From contig JABDQY010000007.1 in assembly GCA_013042025.1 (NCBI GenBank), forward strand, positions 1-45,918: a stretch of DNA of 45,918 nt, read 5' to 3'. This stretch comes from Bacteroidia bacterium (GTDB lineage Bacteria; Bacteroidota; Bacteroidia; NS11-12g; UBA9320). Below are positions 23,921-32,914 of this stretch, one piece after another (position 1 is the stretch's first letter; every line of letters begins with the position of its first letter). Made by a program: the position numbers and the translations under genes. The notes beneath the pieces were generated by a model, which was not told the DNA's origin, searched no databases, and saw only the letters and a list, made by a program, of their open reading frames with translations.

Positions 23921-25792
23921 GTGAGAATTTTCCGAAACATACTACTTTCAGTTTTCGTTATGTTTTGCTTTAAAAGTGAGGCAAATGATTCTACTTCTTT
24001 TTTTAGTTTTAACCGAGAGCAAATACAAGCTTTAAATAGTCAAAATCTTTTTGATCTTATGCAACACACTCCATTTATTCATCGTTTTGTTAGCGAAAAT
24101 GAATCTTTTGTGAATGGAGGAATCTTAAGCGATCAGCAAATAGCTATTTATAAAAACGGGTTTCCTCTATTAATGGATCAAAACGTCACTTACTCTCTGC
24201 AGAATATTCCATTATGGGACATTGATGAAGTAACCATATCCATTTCTGAGTTTAATACAATAAACAAAAACAACGGAGGATTAACAATCCATATGTATTC
24301 TTCCGACACTTTTATAGCACCTTATTCTATTAAAACATCTGTTACTTCTGGGAGTTTGAACGACATTCACAGCAGTATCACGGCTGACTTAAGTAATGTC
24401 AAACACAATTTATCAATAGGTGGAAATAGAAGTTTCGAATCGAGTTATACCAATGACACTTCAAAACGACATTCTCCATGGGCTGCTTCTGAACGATATG
24501 ATTTAGATCTTCGTTATCAATATCATATACTATCAAGTGTCCAACTCAACCTATATTCTGACAACAGTTGGATAGAAAAACAGATTAAAGGAGATGTAAT
24601 TGCGGGTACCTCTAGAGCAAAGGACCAGGTTAAAAAGTATCAAAAGAATAGCCATTATGGAATACTTAAATCCGCTCTTTCTAAAAATCATTCTCTTAGC
24701 CTCTTAGGCCAATTTACATCCCTCTCTCATAAAGATTTAATTTATAATAAAGACCTTTCAAATCTTAATGAAATGGTTAGTGATGAAAATGAAAATCTTG
24801 ATACATTAAGTTACAACAACACCTTTATGCAGCTTAATTTAAACGGAAACTATAGGCACTATGGATTTGATGTTGGAATAGAATTATCAAACACCAATGA
24901 TAAAGTTTATTCAAGCATCAATGGAATTAAAACTGCTTATTCGGATTATTCGGCGTATGGTTTATTTCATTATCAGTACAAGAATGGATTTAAAGTTGAA
25001 GCAGGGTCAAAATTTTTAACAAATAGTTTATCTGGAAGTTACTTACTTCCACAAGCAAGAATAATTCTTGCTCCCTCAAAAATTCTTCAGCTAAATGTTT
25101 CCTATAATAGATCTATATCTTATCCTAATTTTCAAAATATTTTCTACCCAGATAGAATTACTGAAGTTACAAATAATATCCTACTTGAACCAACAATACT
25201 TAGCTCGTATAATTTTCATTTAGATATAAAGAAAAACCATTACTCATTTAAAAGTGGCCTTCTCTATACACAGCAAGCCGGAATACCTGTGGTGAGCGAA
25301 GGAGCTTACATAAATTCTAGAGTTAGTGGAGGTTCCGCAACATACTTTAGTTTTACCTACAAGAAGAACGAAAATCTTATCCGACCCAGTTTTATACTCC
25401 ATGGCTTAAACTTTTCAAAAGACAGCATAAATCAAAACTTCTTTTATCCAGAGCTCAATTTTTATAGCCAAACAACAATACCAAAGTTAGATATTAAAGT
25501 TTTCTTAACCGCTCGATTCTTAGGTAAATACTCTGACATGCGATTTGAAGAAGGGAAAGTTGTAATTCAAGAAATACAGAACACACCTCAACTTCATATT
25601 GCCATTCGTAAAGATTTAATGAAAGATAGATTTGCGGTTCTTTTTGGAGTAAACAATATCCTAGATAACTCTTCTCTAGAAGCAAACACTTTTGAACTCA
25701 CTGAATTTAGTAAGATCTTGCTTTCAAATTCTAATGTATTGAGCTCAAGGAAACGAAACATATTTTTAACCTTAAAAATTAATTTGTTGTGA
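23921..25792 (+). CDS. TonB-dependent-receptor-like outer-membrane protein
   Basis: 623 residues starting with GTG 23921. The signal peptide ends near residue 22 (FKSEAND). Residues about 32-130 resemble a plug domain (QALNSQNLFDLMQHTPFI, QIAIYKNGFPLLMDQNV, IPLWDIDEVTISISE). The remainder is barrel strands ending in RNIFLTLKINLL. The segment SVNYN-type RSISYPNFQNIFYP...LLEPTILSSYNFHLDIKK is the usual receptor pattern of periplasmic-turn motifs. There is no carboxypeptidase-like N-terminal extension and the length is that of heme or siderophore receptors. It is coupled to an HmuY-like lipoprotein (GTGA overlap). Nearest uptake system: the metal ABC operon upstream. Ligand not known. Confidence 0.78.
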   Translation: MRIFRNILLSVFVMFCFKSEANDSTSFFSFNREQIQALNSQNLFDLMQHTPFIHRFVSENESFVNGGILSDQQIAIYKNGFPLLMDQNVTYSLQNIPLWDIDEVTISISEFNTINKNNGGLTIHMYSSDTFIAPYSIKTSVTSGSLNDIHSSITADLSNVKHNLSIGGNRSFESSYTNDTSKRHSPWAASERYDLDLRYQYHILSSVQLNLYSDNSWIEKQIKGDVIAGTSRAKDQVKKYQKNSHYGILKSALSKNHSLSLLGQFTSLSHKDLIYNKDLSNLNEMVSDENENLDTLSYNNTFMQLNLNGNYRHYGFDVGIELSNTNDKVYSSINGIKTAYSDYSAYGLFHYQYKNGFKVEAGSKFLTNSLSGSYLLPQARIILAPSKILQLNVSYNRSISYPNFQNIFYPDRITEVTNNILLEPTILSSYNFHLDIKKNHYSFKSGLLYTQQAGIPVVSEGAYINSRVSGGSATYFSFTYKKNENLIRPSFILHGLNFSKDSINQNFFYPELNFYSQTTIPKLDIKVFLTARFLGKYSDMRFEEGKVVIQEIQNTPQLHIAIRKDLMKDRFAVLFGVNNILDNSSLEANTFELTEFSKILLSNSNVLSSRKRNIFLTLKINLL

Positions 25793-26790
25793 GATCTCTT
25801 AAATTTTTTCTAATTGTTCTCGTGTTTTCTGGGTGCTTTGAACCAGATCGTCAGATAGCTGCTCCATTAGCCAACGAGGTACTACTCACATCAGATGTTA
25901 CTAGCAACCAAGCTGTTTATCTAAACCTGAGTCATCAGAACATAGAACTAGACCCATTTGATAAAAAATGGCATCTTAAATTTCAAAATGCAAAAAACGG
26001 CTGGTCTATTTACATGAATCCGTTGGAAAATGTAGCAATCCATCAAACTACAATTACTAATTTTGACGCAGTAGATTCAACTTTCAATCTTGTTGGCTTA
26101 AAATGGCTTATTGATGCACCTACTTCAAAAGGAGCTTACCCTGCTTTTGCGGGCTGGGGTGACTTTAATTTTAGCACACCTAAATCATTTAAAAATGTAT
26201 ACATCCTACGTCTAAAAAATGACATTACTGCAATTTTCTATAAAGTTCAAGTGTTGGATGCCAGCGACGATGCCTATCGTATTCGATACGCATCCTTAAA
26301 TGGGGATATTGACCATACCGTAACAGTAAACAAAGATGAATTGTATACTCATTCGTTTCTCCGACTTGCATCCGAACCTGTACAACCTAAAGTTGAACCA
26401 AAGAAAAATGATTGGGACTTATGTCTTACATTTATAGCAGACTCTATCACCAAACAGGGTAATTTACCGTTTCTTCCTACCATAAACGATTATTATGGTG
26501 TGTACCAAGCGTTGCTAATTAACAATGATTACAACAAAATTGCCATTGATAGTATCCATTCCTTCGACGAGATTGATTTTTTTAAGACTCAATCACTAAT
26601 TTTTAATTCCAGAGACCAACTACACAGTGTACTAATTGATTGGGACGAAGTCAATTTACAAGCAACAATATCAACAGACAATTTTCTGATTGTACAAAAA
26701 AACGATAGTTATTACGCCATTAAATCACAGCGAATAACCGGTAATTATCCTATCGACTTTGACTTAGAATTGATTATTAAAACCCTCTAG
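25789..26790 (+). CDS. HmuY-like lipoprotein
   Basis: 333 residues from GTG 25789, which overlaps the receptor stop by four bases. The lipobox VFSGC gives Cys16. Two related regions, each with a W-x-L-x-F core, occur: KKWHLKFQNAKNGWSIYMN at about residues 61-79 and NDWDLCLTFIADSIT at about 207-221, the latter followed by YYGVYQALLINNDYNKIA. This resembles the HmuY family. In Porphyromonas gingivalis HmuY binds heme and hands it to the TonB receptor HmuR, and the gene pairing here is the same. The heme ligands of HmuY (two His) cannot be placed with confidence, so the ligand may not be heme. The end overlaps the convergent mur-ligase gene by four bases. Confidence 0.62.
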   Translation: MRSLKFFLIVLVFSGCFEPDRQIAAPLANEVLLTSDVTSNQAVYLNLSHQNIELDPFDKKWHLKFQNAKNGWSIYMNPLENVAIHQTTITNFDAVDSTFNLVGLKWLIDAPTSKGAYPAFAGWGDFNFSTPKSFKNVYILRLKNDITAIFYKVQVLDASDDAYRIRYASLNGDIDHTVTVNKDELYTHSFLRLASEPVQPKVEPKKNDWDLCLTFIADSITKQGNLPFLPTINDYYGVYQALLINNDYNKIAIDSIHSFDEIDFFKTQSLIFNSRDQLHSVLIDWDEVNLQATISTDNFLIVQKNDSYYAIKSQRITGNYPIDFDLELIIKTL

Positions 26791-28109
26791 GTAAAATCAA
26801 ATTGTGCGTCTTCAAATTTTCCAGAACTCATTAATAAAATATTATCTCCTTTCTTGAAAGAAGAATTAACTTTTAACTCCAGTTCTTTAACATCCGTAAT
26901 GACTTCTACATTTCCAAAACATCGTTGAACAAATTCTTTTTCAAAAGGTTCCATTTTACGGTGCATAAAAACAGCTTTATTGTAGAATACAGTAGCACTA
27001 TCTGCAGAATCCATTGTAGCCTTATAAAGGGGTAAAAAATCTTTGTTTAGACTACTAAAAGTATGGAGCTCAAAAACAGCAGTTAGTGGTGTATCAAATG
27101 CTTTTTTAACCGCCCTAGTAGTTGCTTCAAGCTTACTTGGAGAGTGAGCAAAATCACGATAAACAACTTGGTTTGGTGAATCATATACTTTCTCCATTCG
27201 TTTTCCAGCTCCTGTGAATGATGATACTGTTTTGAAAAACACATCTCTTTCTACACCCAATTGTTCACAAACCAACGATGCCGCTTCTATGTTCTCTAGA
27301 TTATGTTCTCCAATCATTTCAATAGGATACTCAACATCATCATGAATTAGGGTTGTTACACCATTAATAACGGTGTTATAAGGTGTTGTATATGCTTGGT
27401 TTTTCACGGCAGATTTTAACGCTAGTCTTTCTAGTATTTCATCCTTTTTAAACCAAAAATATATTCCATTATCAGTATGAGTTTCAATATAATCCTCAAA
27501 TGTTTTTACATACAATTCAAAAGTTGGGAACACATTGATATGGTCATATGCAATCCCTGTTATTATTGAAATATGTGGATTATACCAAACAAATTTAGAC
27601 CTCATATCAATTGGTGAAGATAGATACTCATCACCTTCAATAATAATTAACGGTGCATCTGTAAGTTTAACAGACAAGTCAAATCCCTCAACTGAACTTC
27701 CTACTAAATAGTCAAAATCAATATTGAGTTTGGCAAGCACAAACATAATTATTGATGTAGTAGTTGTTTTTCCATGGCTGCCTGCTATAACTACTCTCTT
27801 TTTATCATCACATTCGGAGGCAACAAATTCTGGAAAGGACATAATTTTTAATCCCAATTTCTCCGCTTCTGCCAATTCTACATTGTCTTTTCTGGCATGC
27901 ATTCCTAAAATAATCACATCGATATCCAATGTAATATTAGCCTTATTCCATCCTACTTTAGGAAGCAATCCAGCTTCGTCAAGATTGCTTTTTGCAGGAT
28001 CATAAATGGCATCATCACTTCCCGTTACATGATACCCCTTTCTGGAAAGCGAAATCGCCAGATTGTGCATTATTGCACCTCCAATTGCAATTAAATGTAT
28101 ACGTTTCAA
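26787..28109 (-). CDS. mpl: Mur ligase of the Mpl type (murein peptide recycling)
   Basis: 440 residues. Mpl attaches the recycled tripeptide L-Ala-gamma-D-Glu-meso-diaminopimelate to UDP-MurNAc. The N-terminal Rossmann domain begins IHLIAIGGAIMHNLAI. In MurC this glycine-rich stretch differs, and the GAIMHNLA form is typical of Mpl. The ATP loop GSHGKTTTT spans residues 110-118. EGDEYLSSPIDMRSKF is the Mpl version of the central motif, and YRDFAHSPSKLEATTRAV carries the expected ADP-binding His/Asp. A TATTTTCG promoter box lies 27 bases before the ATG. MurC is the main alternative but less likely given these motifs. Confidence 0.85.
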   Translation of the reverse strand: MKRIHLIAIGGAIMHNLAISLSRKGYHVTGSDDAIYDPAKSNLDEAGLLPKVGWNKANITLDIDVIILGMHARKDNVELAEAEKLGLKIMSFPEFVASECDDKKRVVIAGSHGKTTTTSIIMFVLAKLNIDFDYLVGSSVEGFDLSVKLTDAPLIIIEGDEYLSSPIDMRSKFVWYNPHISIITGIAYDHINVFPTFELYVKTFEDYIETHTDNGIYFWFKKDEILERLALKSAVKNQAYTTPYNTVINGVTTLIHDDVEYPIEMIGEHNLENIEAASLVCEQLGVERDVFFKTVSSFTGAGKRMEKVYDSPNQVVYRDFAHSPSKLEATTRAVKKAFDTPLTAVFELHTFSSLNKDFLPLYKATMDSADSATVFYNKAVFMHRKMEPFEKEFVQRCFGNVEVITDVKELELKVNSSFKKGDNILLMSSGKFEDAQFDFT

Positions 28110-28136
28110 TACTTAAACTTTTGATTATTCGTTATA

Positions 28137-28144
28137 CGAAAATA
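28137..28144 (-). promoter_or_regulatory. Candidate -7 promoter box for mpl (TATTTTCG)
   Basis: The minus strand reads TATTTTCG, a TAnnTTCG match, ending 27 bases before the mpl ATG. It lies within the 47-base gap that separates mpl from the divergent small gene at 28157. Confidence 0.4.
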
Positions 28145-28156
28145 GAATCAAACCTT

Positions 28157-28387
28157 ATGCAAAAAATAGTATTTGTGGGCATCATCCTAGTCATTGGCTT
28201 ATTTAGTTTACAATTTTCATTAGCACCTTACTACACAAAATCTTTTAAAGCCCAAGAAATTGCTGCAAGTCCAAAATCGGAGGTGATATCACCGGTTAAC
28301 TATATTGAAAGAAATTGTCGGATTATTTATGTGCATCCTCAGGACACCATTATTGAAGTGCAATTGCAGCCTGCATTCAATCTCTAA
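28157..28387 (+). CDS. Small membrane-anchored protein, function unknown
   Basis: 76 residues from ATG 28157. The open frame extends left to 27992, but that part overlaps mpl on the other strand. An N-terminal hydrophobic helix (KIVFVGIILVIGLFSLQFSLAPYY) is followed by a short soluble domain with one Cys (ERNCRIIYVHPQDTIIEVQLQPAFNL) that looks like two beta strands. No family recognised. It sits alone between mpl and the glycosyltransferase gene and is 89 bases from the latter. Confidence 0.55.
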   Translation: MQKIVFVGIILVIGLFSLQFSLAPYYTKSFKAQEIAASPKSEVISPVNYIERNCRIIYVHPQDTIIEVQLQPAFNL

Positions 28388-28460
28388 GTGCACTTAGGCT
28401 AACTATTACCAGTCTTATTATTCCTTTAAAAAACGAACTGTCTTTCCACTTTTTTTATAC

Positions 28461-28468
28461 TTTCTTTG
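28461..28468 (+). promoter_or_regulatory. Candidate -7 promoter box (TTTCTTTG)
   Basis: TTTCTTTG, one mismatch to TAnnTTTG, ends eight bases before the ATG at 28477. It would produce an almost leaderless mRNA for the glycosyltransferase gene. Confidence 0.4.
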
Positions 28469-28476
28469 CAGGATAA

Positions 28477-29400
28477 ATGGTTTCGATTGTTCTCCCTATA
28501 TATAATGAAGAAAAAGGACTAGAAGATTTTATTCTATCTCTGAAATCTGAATTAACGAAATTATCGCAAGATTTTGAGGTGATTTTTGTTAATGACGGAA
28601 GCAAAGACAATTCGCTTTCCATTATAAAGAAACTTTGTACAGATCACAAAAATTTTGGGTACATAAATTTAAGTAGAAATTTTGGCCATCAAATTGCAAT
28701 TTCAGCCGGAATAGATTACGCCAAAGGAGATACCGTTGTTCTTATGGATAGCGATGGTCAAGACCCGCCATTTGTTATTGGTGAAATGTTAGATAAAATG
28801 AATGAAGGTTACGATGTTGTTTATGCTAGCAGAACCAAACGTGAAAATGAATCTGTTCTTAAGAAATTAACAGCAAGTATTTTTTATAAAACGCTGAATA
28901 GGATAACTTCAATTGAAATTCCTTTGAACACTGGAGACTTTCGAGTAATCAATAGAAAAGTTGTAGAAGCATTAAAGCAAATGCCTGAAAAACAACGCTA
29001 TCTGAGAGGTCAAATTGCTTGGCTTGGATTTAACCAAACAAGTGTTAGCTACGAGCGAAAAGGTCGTAGTGCTGGAGAAACTGGATATACCTATCGAAAA
29101 ATGATACGACTAGCTTTGGACGCTATTACATCGTTTTCGAATTGGCCTTTACGATTAGCTACTATATCCGGTTTTGTGTGTGCATTTTTAGGTTTCATCT
29201 TAATCTTATATACATTGTATGGAAGATTTGTTCTGAAACAATACGAACCGGGTTGGCCTTCTTTAATGATTACTATTGTTTTTCTTGGAGGAATTCAATT
29301 GCTTGGAATCGGAATGATAGGAGAATACATTAGTCGTATAAATGATAATGTTAAAAACCGACCGTTGTATTTAATAGAGGAAACTAATCTTGAGAAATAA
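28477..29400 (+). CDS. Family 2 glycosyltransferase, polyprenyl-phosphate type
   Basis: 307 residues. The N-terminal GT-A domain starts VSIVLPIYNEEKGLEDFI. It carries DGSKDNS, the DSDGQDPP metal/donor-binding motif and FRVINRKVV. Two C-terminal membrane helices follow (about residues 228-250 and 263-287), with KNRPLYLIEE at the end. This layout is that of DPM1/GtrB-type enzymes, which move a sugar from a nucleotide to undecaprenyl phosphate at the inner membrane for later transfer to glycans or lipid A. The sugar is unknown. The stop overlaps the ATG of the next gene by one base (TAATG). Confidence 0.92.
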   Translation: MVSIVLPIYNEEKGLEDFILSLKSELTKLSQDFEVIFVNDGSKDNSLSIIKKLCTDHKNFGYINLSRNFGHQIAISAGIDYAKGDTVVLMDSDGQDPPFVIGEMLDKMNEGYDVVYASRTKRENESVLKKLTASIFYKTLNRITSIEIPLNTGDFRVINRKVVEALKQMPEKQRYLRGQIAWLGFNQTSVSYERKGRSAGETGYTYRKMIRLALDAITSFSNWPLRLATISGFVCAFLGFILILYTLYGRFVLKQYEPGWPSLMITIVFLGGIQLLGIGMIGEYISRINDNVKNRPLYLIEETNLEK

Positions 29401-29936
29401 TGCATCACATTGAGCCTTTCTACCTCTGGCGAGACTTCTACAATTCTGAGCATGATGAGAATGCCCTAAACTATGGGGTAGAATATTCCGAGTTTCATTT
29501 TACAAATAGAATTTACAACTACCTTATTCATCCTCAATGGGATAGCTTTGGAAGTGAAACGCTATTCTACAAGCAGCTTTATGTTGATTATGAGGCTTCA
29601 TTTTGCATATTAGAGTTTATTGGAGAATGGAATGATTGCATCAATAATGACATCATGATGCTCAAAACTGAATTGATCGATCACTTAATGGATTGTGGCA
29701 TTTCTAATTTTATCTTAATTCTCGAAAACGTGTTGAATTTTCATGGTGAAGCTGAGGACTATTATGAAGAATGGGCAAGTGAGATAAATGGAGACATTTA
29801 TTTTGTGAATGCATTACCTCATGTTCTCGACGAAATGAAAAATCACAGTATTCATCACTCAGTAAACATGGGTGATCAACTTCAAGATGTGAACTGGCGT
29901 TTAATGAAACCTGAACAAGTACTTACCTTACTTTAA
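29400..29936 (+). CDS. Conserved cytoplasmic protein, function unknown
   Basis: 178 residues with no signal peptide or membrane segment. It is rich in aromatic and acidic residues. It starts MHHIEPFYLWRDFYNSEHDENA and carries IGEWNDCINNDI, FILILENVLNFHG and the stretch EDYYEEWASEINGDIYFVN. That alternation of a beta strand and an ILENVLNFH helix looks like a small alpha/beta domain conserved in Bacteroidota, but I cannot name it. Translationally coupled to the glycosyltransferase upstream by a one-base overlap, so a role with it is possible. There is a 61-base AT-rich gap before the helicase frame. Confidence 0.75.
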   Translation: MHHIEPFYLWRDFYNSEHDENALNYGVEYSEFHFTNRIYNYLIHPQWDSFGSETLFYKQLYVDYEASFCILEFIGEWNDCINNDIMMLKTELIDHLMDCGISNFILILENVLNFHGEAEDYYEEWASEINGDIYFVNALPHVLDEMKNHSIHHSVNMGDQLQDVNWRLMKPEQVLTLL

Positions 29937-30027
29937 AAAAAATATTTGCAAGATTATTGATCAAATAGTTACGCATCCCGCTTAATCTATACGTATATTG
30001 CCTGCCTTTTTTAGGAAAGATTGCAAT

Positions 30028-32874
30028 TTGAAAGTAGATAACAACTCTGACTATACTCTAATTTTTAGTATCTCAAATCACCCCTTTTTAGGAGTGTTGA
30101 TTGAGCCCTATGTTGTTGCCTATACTCCTTCAAAAACACTTTCTTTAACGTATCAAAAAGTTTTTTCAGGCAACTCTTCTTATTATTCAAAATTGACATC
30201 GCATGAGCATGAATTAATTGCTAAGTTAGATGGTATTATGGCTGAAAACATAGTTAAAAAATTCTCTCCTATAAAGAAAATAAGACCAAAAGAGTACTTC
30301 CATAAACACTTCCAAAAATCACTGCATAAAAGCTCAATCAGGCCTTACATTGAAAGGCATTTAACACAATTGTTAAGTTCCATTAAACCTGGAGAAATCA
30401 ACTTGTATCTAGCCGACGACATAAATCCAGCTTCACAAAAAATTACGATATGCGAAGACTTTACAAAAGTTCTCTTTCATTTTAGAAAAAACGAAAATGG
30501 AACTTCATATTTTGTTACACTTAAACATAAAAACGAAAAAGTTATGTTTATGAAACAAAATGGACTCCTTGTCAGCAATAAGCCTGCCTACATAGCTGTA
30601 AACAAACATTTATACAAGTTCTATGATTTTGTGGATGGATCTAAGTTAGGTGTATTTCTCAATAAGAAGTATATTCATATTCGACCTGAAAGTGAAAAAC
30701 ACTATTACGAAACTTATATCTCAAGTCTATTGGAAACCGCTCCAGTATATGCAGAAGGTTTTGAAATTATAACAAAGAAAGAAAATGCCATCCCCTGTCT
30801 ATCATTTGTACAACATGGAGAGCACTTTGGATTTAAGTTAGCTATTGAATATGAAGATTATTCTTTCGACTACAAAGTCAATAAGCAGTTTCATGTTCAG
30901 TTAAATTGGAATAACAACAATCCCATTTTTACGAAGTATAAATGTTCCAAAATTTGGGAATCAAATAAAATAGCAGCATTAAATGCATTAGACCTCCATC
31001 TATCTGCTGATGAAGTTTTAGTTTATAAAGACGGCAGCTTAACAAATGCAATTGATTGGTTAAGAAACAATGCAGACTTAATTCAATCTTCAGGATTTAA
31101 ACTTATAAACAATCTAGACGTCACCTATTCATATGCCAGCCCGAAGATCCAATACAATATAACCGACAATATTGATTGGTTCGACATAGACATCGATGTT
31201 GAAATTGGTGAATTTTTAATTCCATTCAAGAAAATAGTAGCAGAAATAAAACGAGGAAACAAACAGATTACTTTACCTAACAATGAAATTTTCATATTCC
31301 CTGAAGAATGGTTTCATTTAAGTGAGGCATTAGAGAATGCCAAAAAATCAGGGAGTAGATTTCTTGTAAAAAAATATCAACTTGATGTTCTTAACCTCAT
31401 AAAATCTAAGAAGATAAAGGATCACTTAAGTAGCCTTGTTCATATTAAAGAAGAAACTCCATCTCGGCTGTTAAATGGCAAACTTAGAAAGTACCAATTA
31501 GATGGTTTAAGTTGGTTAATGTTTTTAAAAAACAACCATTTTGGAGGCATTTTAGCAGATGATATGGGTTTAGGAAAGACGATTCAAACTCTTGCATTTC
31601 TACAACTAGCAAAAACCCAAAAACAAGCCAACAAACCTCCCTTTTTGTTGATAGGCCCAACTTCACTTCTTTTCAATTGGAAGCAAGAAATCGAGAAGTT
31701 TACACCCAATTTGACATACAAAGTTCACGCTGGTGCACGACGAGAAAAAGACCCAACCAAATTTTCTAAGTTTGACTTGGTAATAACAACATACGGATTG
31801 ATTAGAAATGATTTTGAACTCTTTAGCGAGATGGAGTTTGATATTATTATTCTTGATGAAAGTCAAAATATAAAAAACTATAGATCAAAAACTGCACAAC
31901 AAATAAATAAACTAAAAGCCTCATGCAGAATAGCACTAACAGGCACTCCAATCGAAAACAGTATAAAGGATCTTTGGAGTCAAATGAACTTTTTAAATCC
32001 TGGCTTGCTAGGGTCACTCAGACAGTTTGAAGAGATGTTTGTTAAACCAATTGAAAAAATTCAAGAAAAAGAGAAAGCAATTGAACTTCAAAGGATAACC
32101 AAACCATTTATTCTAAGACGGACAAAAGATGAGGTGGCCAAAGAACTTCCTCCAATTACAGAAAAAGTAATTTTCTGCGAGATGAGTGAAGAACAATCCA
32201 AAATTTATGAAGAAGTGAAATCTGAGTATAGAAATTCAATCTTGGATGTAGTTGATAAACAAGGTTTAAACAAATCCAAACTTTCCATACTACAGGGCCT
32301 CACCAAACTACGTCAAATTGCAAACCACCCTAGACTCACTAATTCTGAATACAATGGAACAAGTGGAAAACACGATGTACTGTTGGAACACATTTCTACA
32401 GCCTTAGAAGAGAACCATAAAGTATTGGTGTTTTCGCAATATGTGTCTTACCTCAAAATCTTAGAACAAGAATTAGTTGCAAAAAATGTGTCTTTTCTAA
32501 AGCTTACAGGTTCTACAAGAAAAACTGCAAGAGCTCAATTTGTAAATCAATTTCAATCGGATGTAAACATTTCTGTTTTTCTAATTTCACTTAAAGCAGG
32601 TGGCACAGGATTAAATTTAACATCAGCGGATTATGTTTTTCTAGTTGATCCTTGGTGGAACCCAGCGGCAGAAGCACAAGCTCGTGACAGAACACATCGA
32701 ATTGGTCAATCAAATAATGTATTTAGCTATAAGTTTATTTCTAAAGATACAGTAGAAGAAAAAATTGTTCAACTTCAGAAGCGGAAGGAGTCATATTCAA
32801 AAGACATCATCACTACCGAGAACAACATTTTGAAAAATCTAGATATAAATGACATTAACATTCTGCTGAGTTAA
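30028..32874 (+). CDS. SNF2-family DEAD/DEAH-type helicase
   Basis: 948 residues from the TTG at 30028, preceded by AGGAAAGA at a good distance. An in-frame TTG at 29998 would add ten residues but lies in a promoter-like TATATTGC. The first ATG is well inside. Residues 1 to about 470 carry no domain I can name, and part resembles the SNF2-associated N-terminal regions of HepA-like proteins. The ATPase core has ILADDMGLGKTIQT (near residue 510), motif II DESQ in place of DEAH (LDESQNIKN), TGTPIENS, FILRRTKDEV and the C-terminal VDPWWNPAAEAQARDRTHRIGQ. Such proteins move along double-stranded DNA and remodel protein-DNA complexes or RNA polymerase. Confidence 0.92.
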   Translation: MKVDNNSDYTLIFSISNHPFLGVLIEPYVVAYTPSKTLSLTYQKVFSGNSSYYSKLTSHEHELIAKLDGIMAENIVKKFSPIKKIRPKEYFHKHFQKSLHKSSIRPYIERHLTQLLSSIKPGEINLYLADDINPASQKITICEDFTKVLFHFRKNENGTSYFVTLKHKNEKVMFMKQNGLLVSNKPAYIAVNKHLYKFYDFVDGSKLGVFLNKKYIHIRPESEKHYYETYISSLLETAPVYAEGFEIITKKENAIPCLSFVQHGEHFGFKLAIEYEDYSFDYKVNKQFHVQLNWNNNNPIFTKYKCSKIWESNKIAALNALDLHLSADEVLVYKDGSLTNAIDWLRNNADLIQSSGFKLINNLDVTYSYASPKIQYNITDNIDWFDIDIDVEIGEFLIPFKKIVAEIKRGNKQITLPNNEIFIFPEEWFHLSEALENAKKSGSRFLVKKYQLDVLNLIKSKKIKDHLSSLVHIKEETPSRLLNGKLRKYQLDGLSWLMFLKNNHFGGILADDMGLGKTIQTLAFLQLAKTQKQANKPPFLLIGPTSLLFNWKQEIEKFTPNLTYKVHAGARREKDPTKFSKFDLVITTYGLIRNDFELFSEMEFDIIILDESQNIKNYRSKTAQQINKLKASCRIALTGTPIENSIKDLWSQMNFLNPGLLGSLRQFEEMFVKPIEKIQEKEKAIELQRITKPFILRRTKDEVAKELPPITEKVIFCEMSEEQSKIYEEVKSEYRNSILDVVDKQGLNKSKLSILQGLTKLRQIANHPRLTNSEYNGTSGKHDVLLEHISTALEENHKVLVFSQYVSYLKILEQELVAKNVSFLKLTGSTRKTARAQFVNQFQSDVNISVFLISLKAGGTGLNLTSADYVFLVDPWWNPAAEAQARDRTHRIGQSNNVFSYKFISKDTVEEKIVQLQKRKESYSKDIITTENNILKNLDINDINILLS

Positions 32875-32886
32875 CCAAAATTGTAA

Positions 32887-32894
32887 TATTTTTG
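32887..32894 (+). promoter_or_regulatory. Candidate -7 promoter box (TATTTTTG)
   Basis: TATTTTTG, a full TAnnTTTG match, ends 20 bases before the ATG of the secreted protein at 32915. No TTG at the usual -33 distance is seen. Confidence 0.4.
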
Positions 32895-32914
32895 GTGCTA
32901 TTAAAAAAAACAAC

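Noticed and set aside
27992..28156. Extended upstream part of the small gene at 28157
   Set aside because: It lies antisense to the beginning of mpl, and its residues look like an out-of-frame read of that gene. The ATG at 28157 begins outside mpl with a hydrophobic helix.
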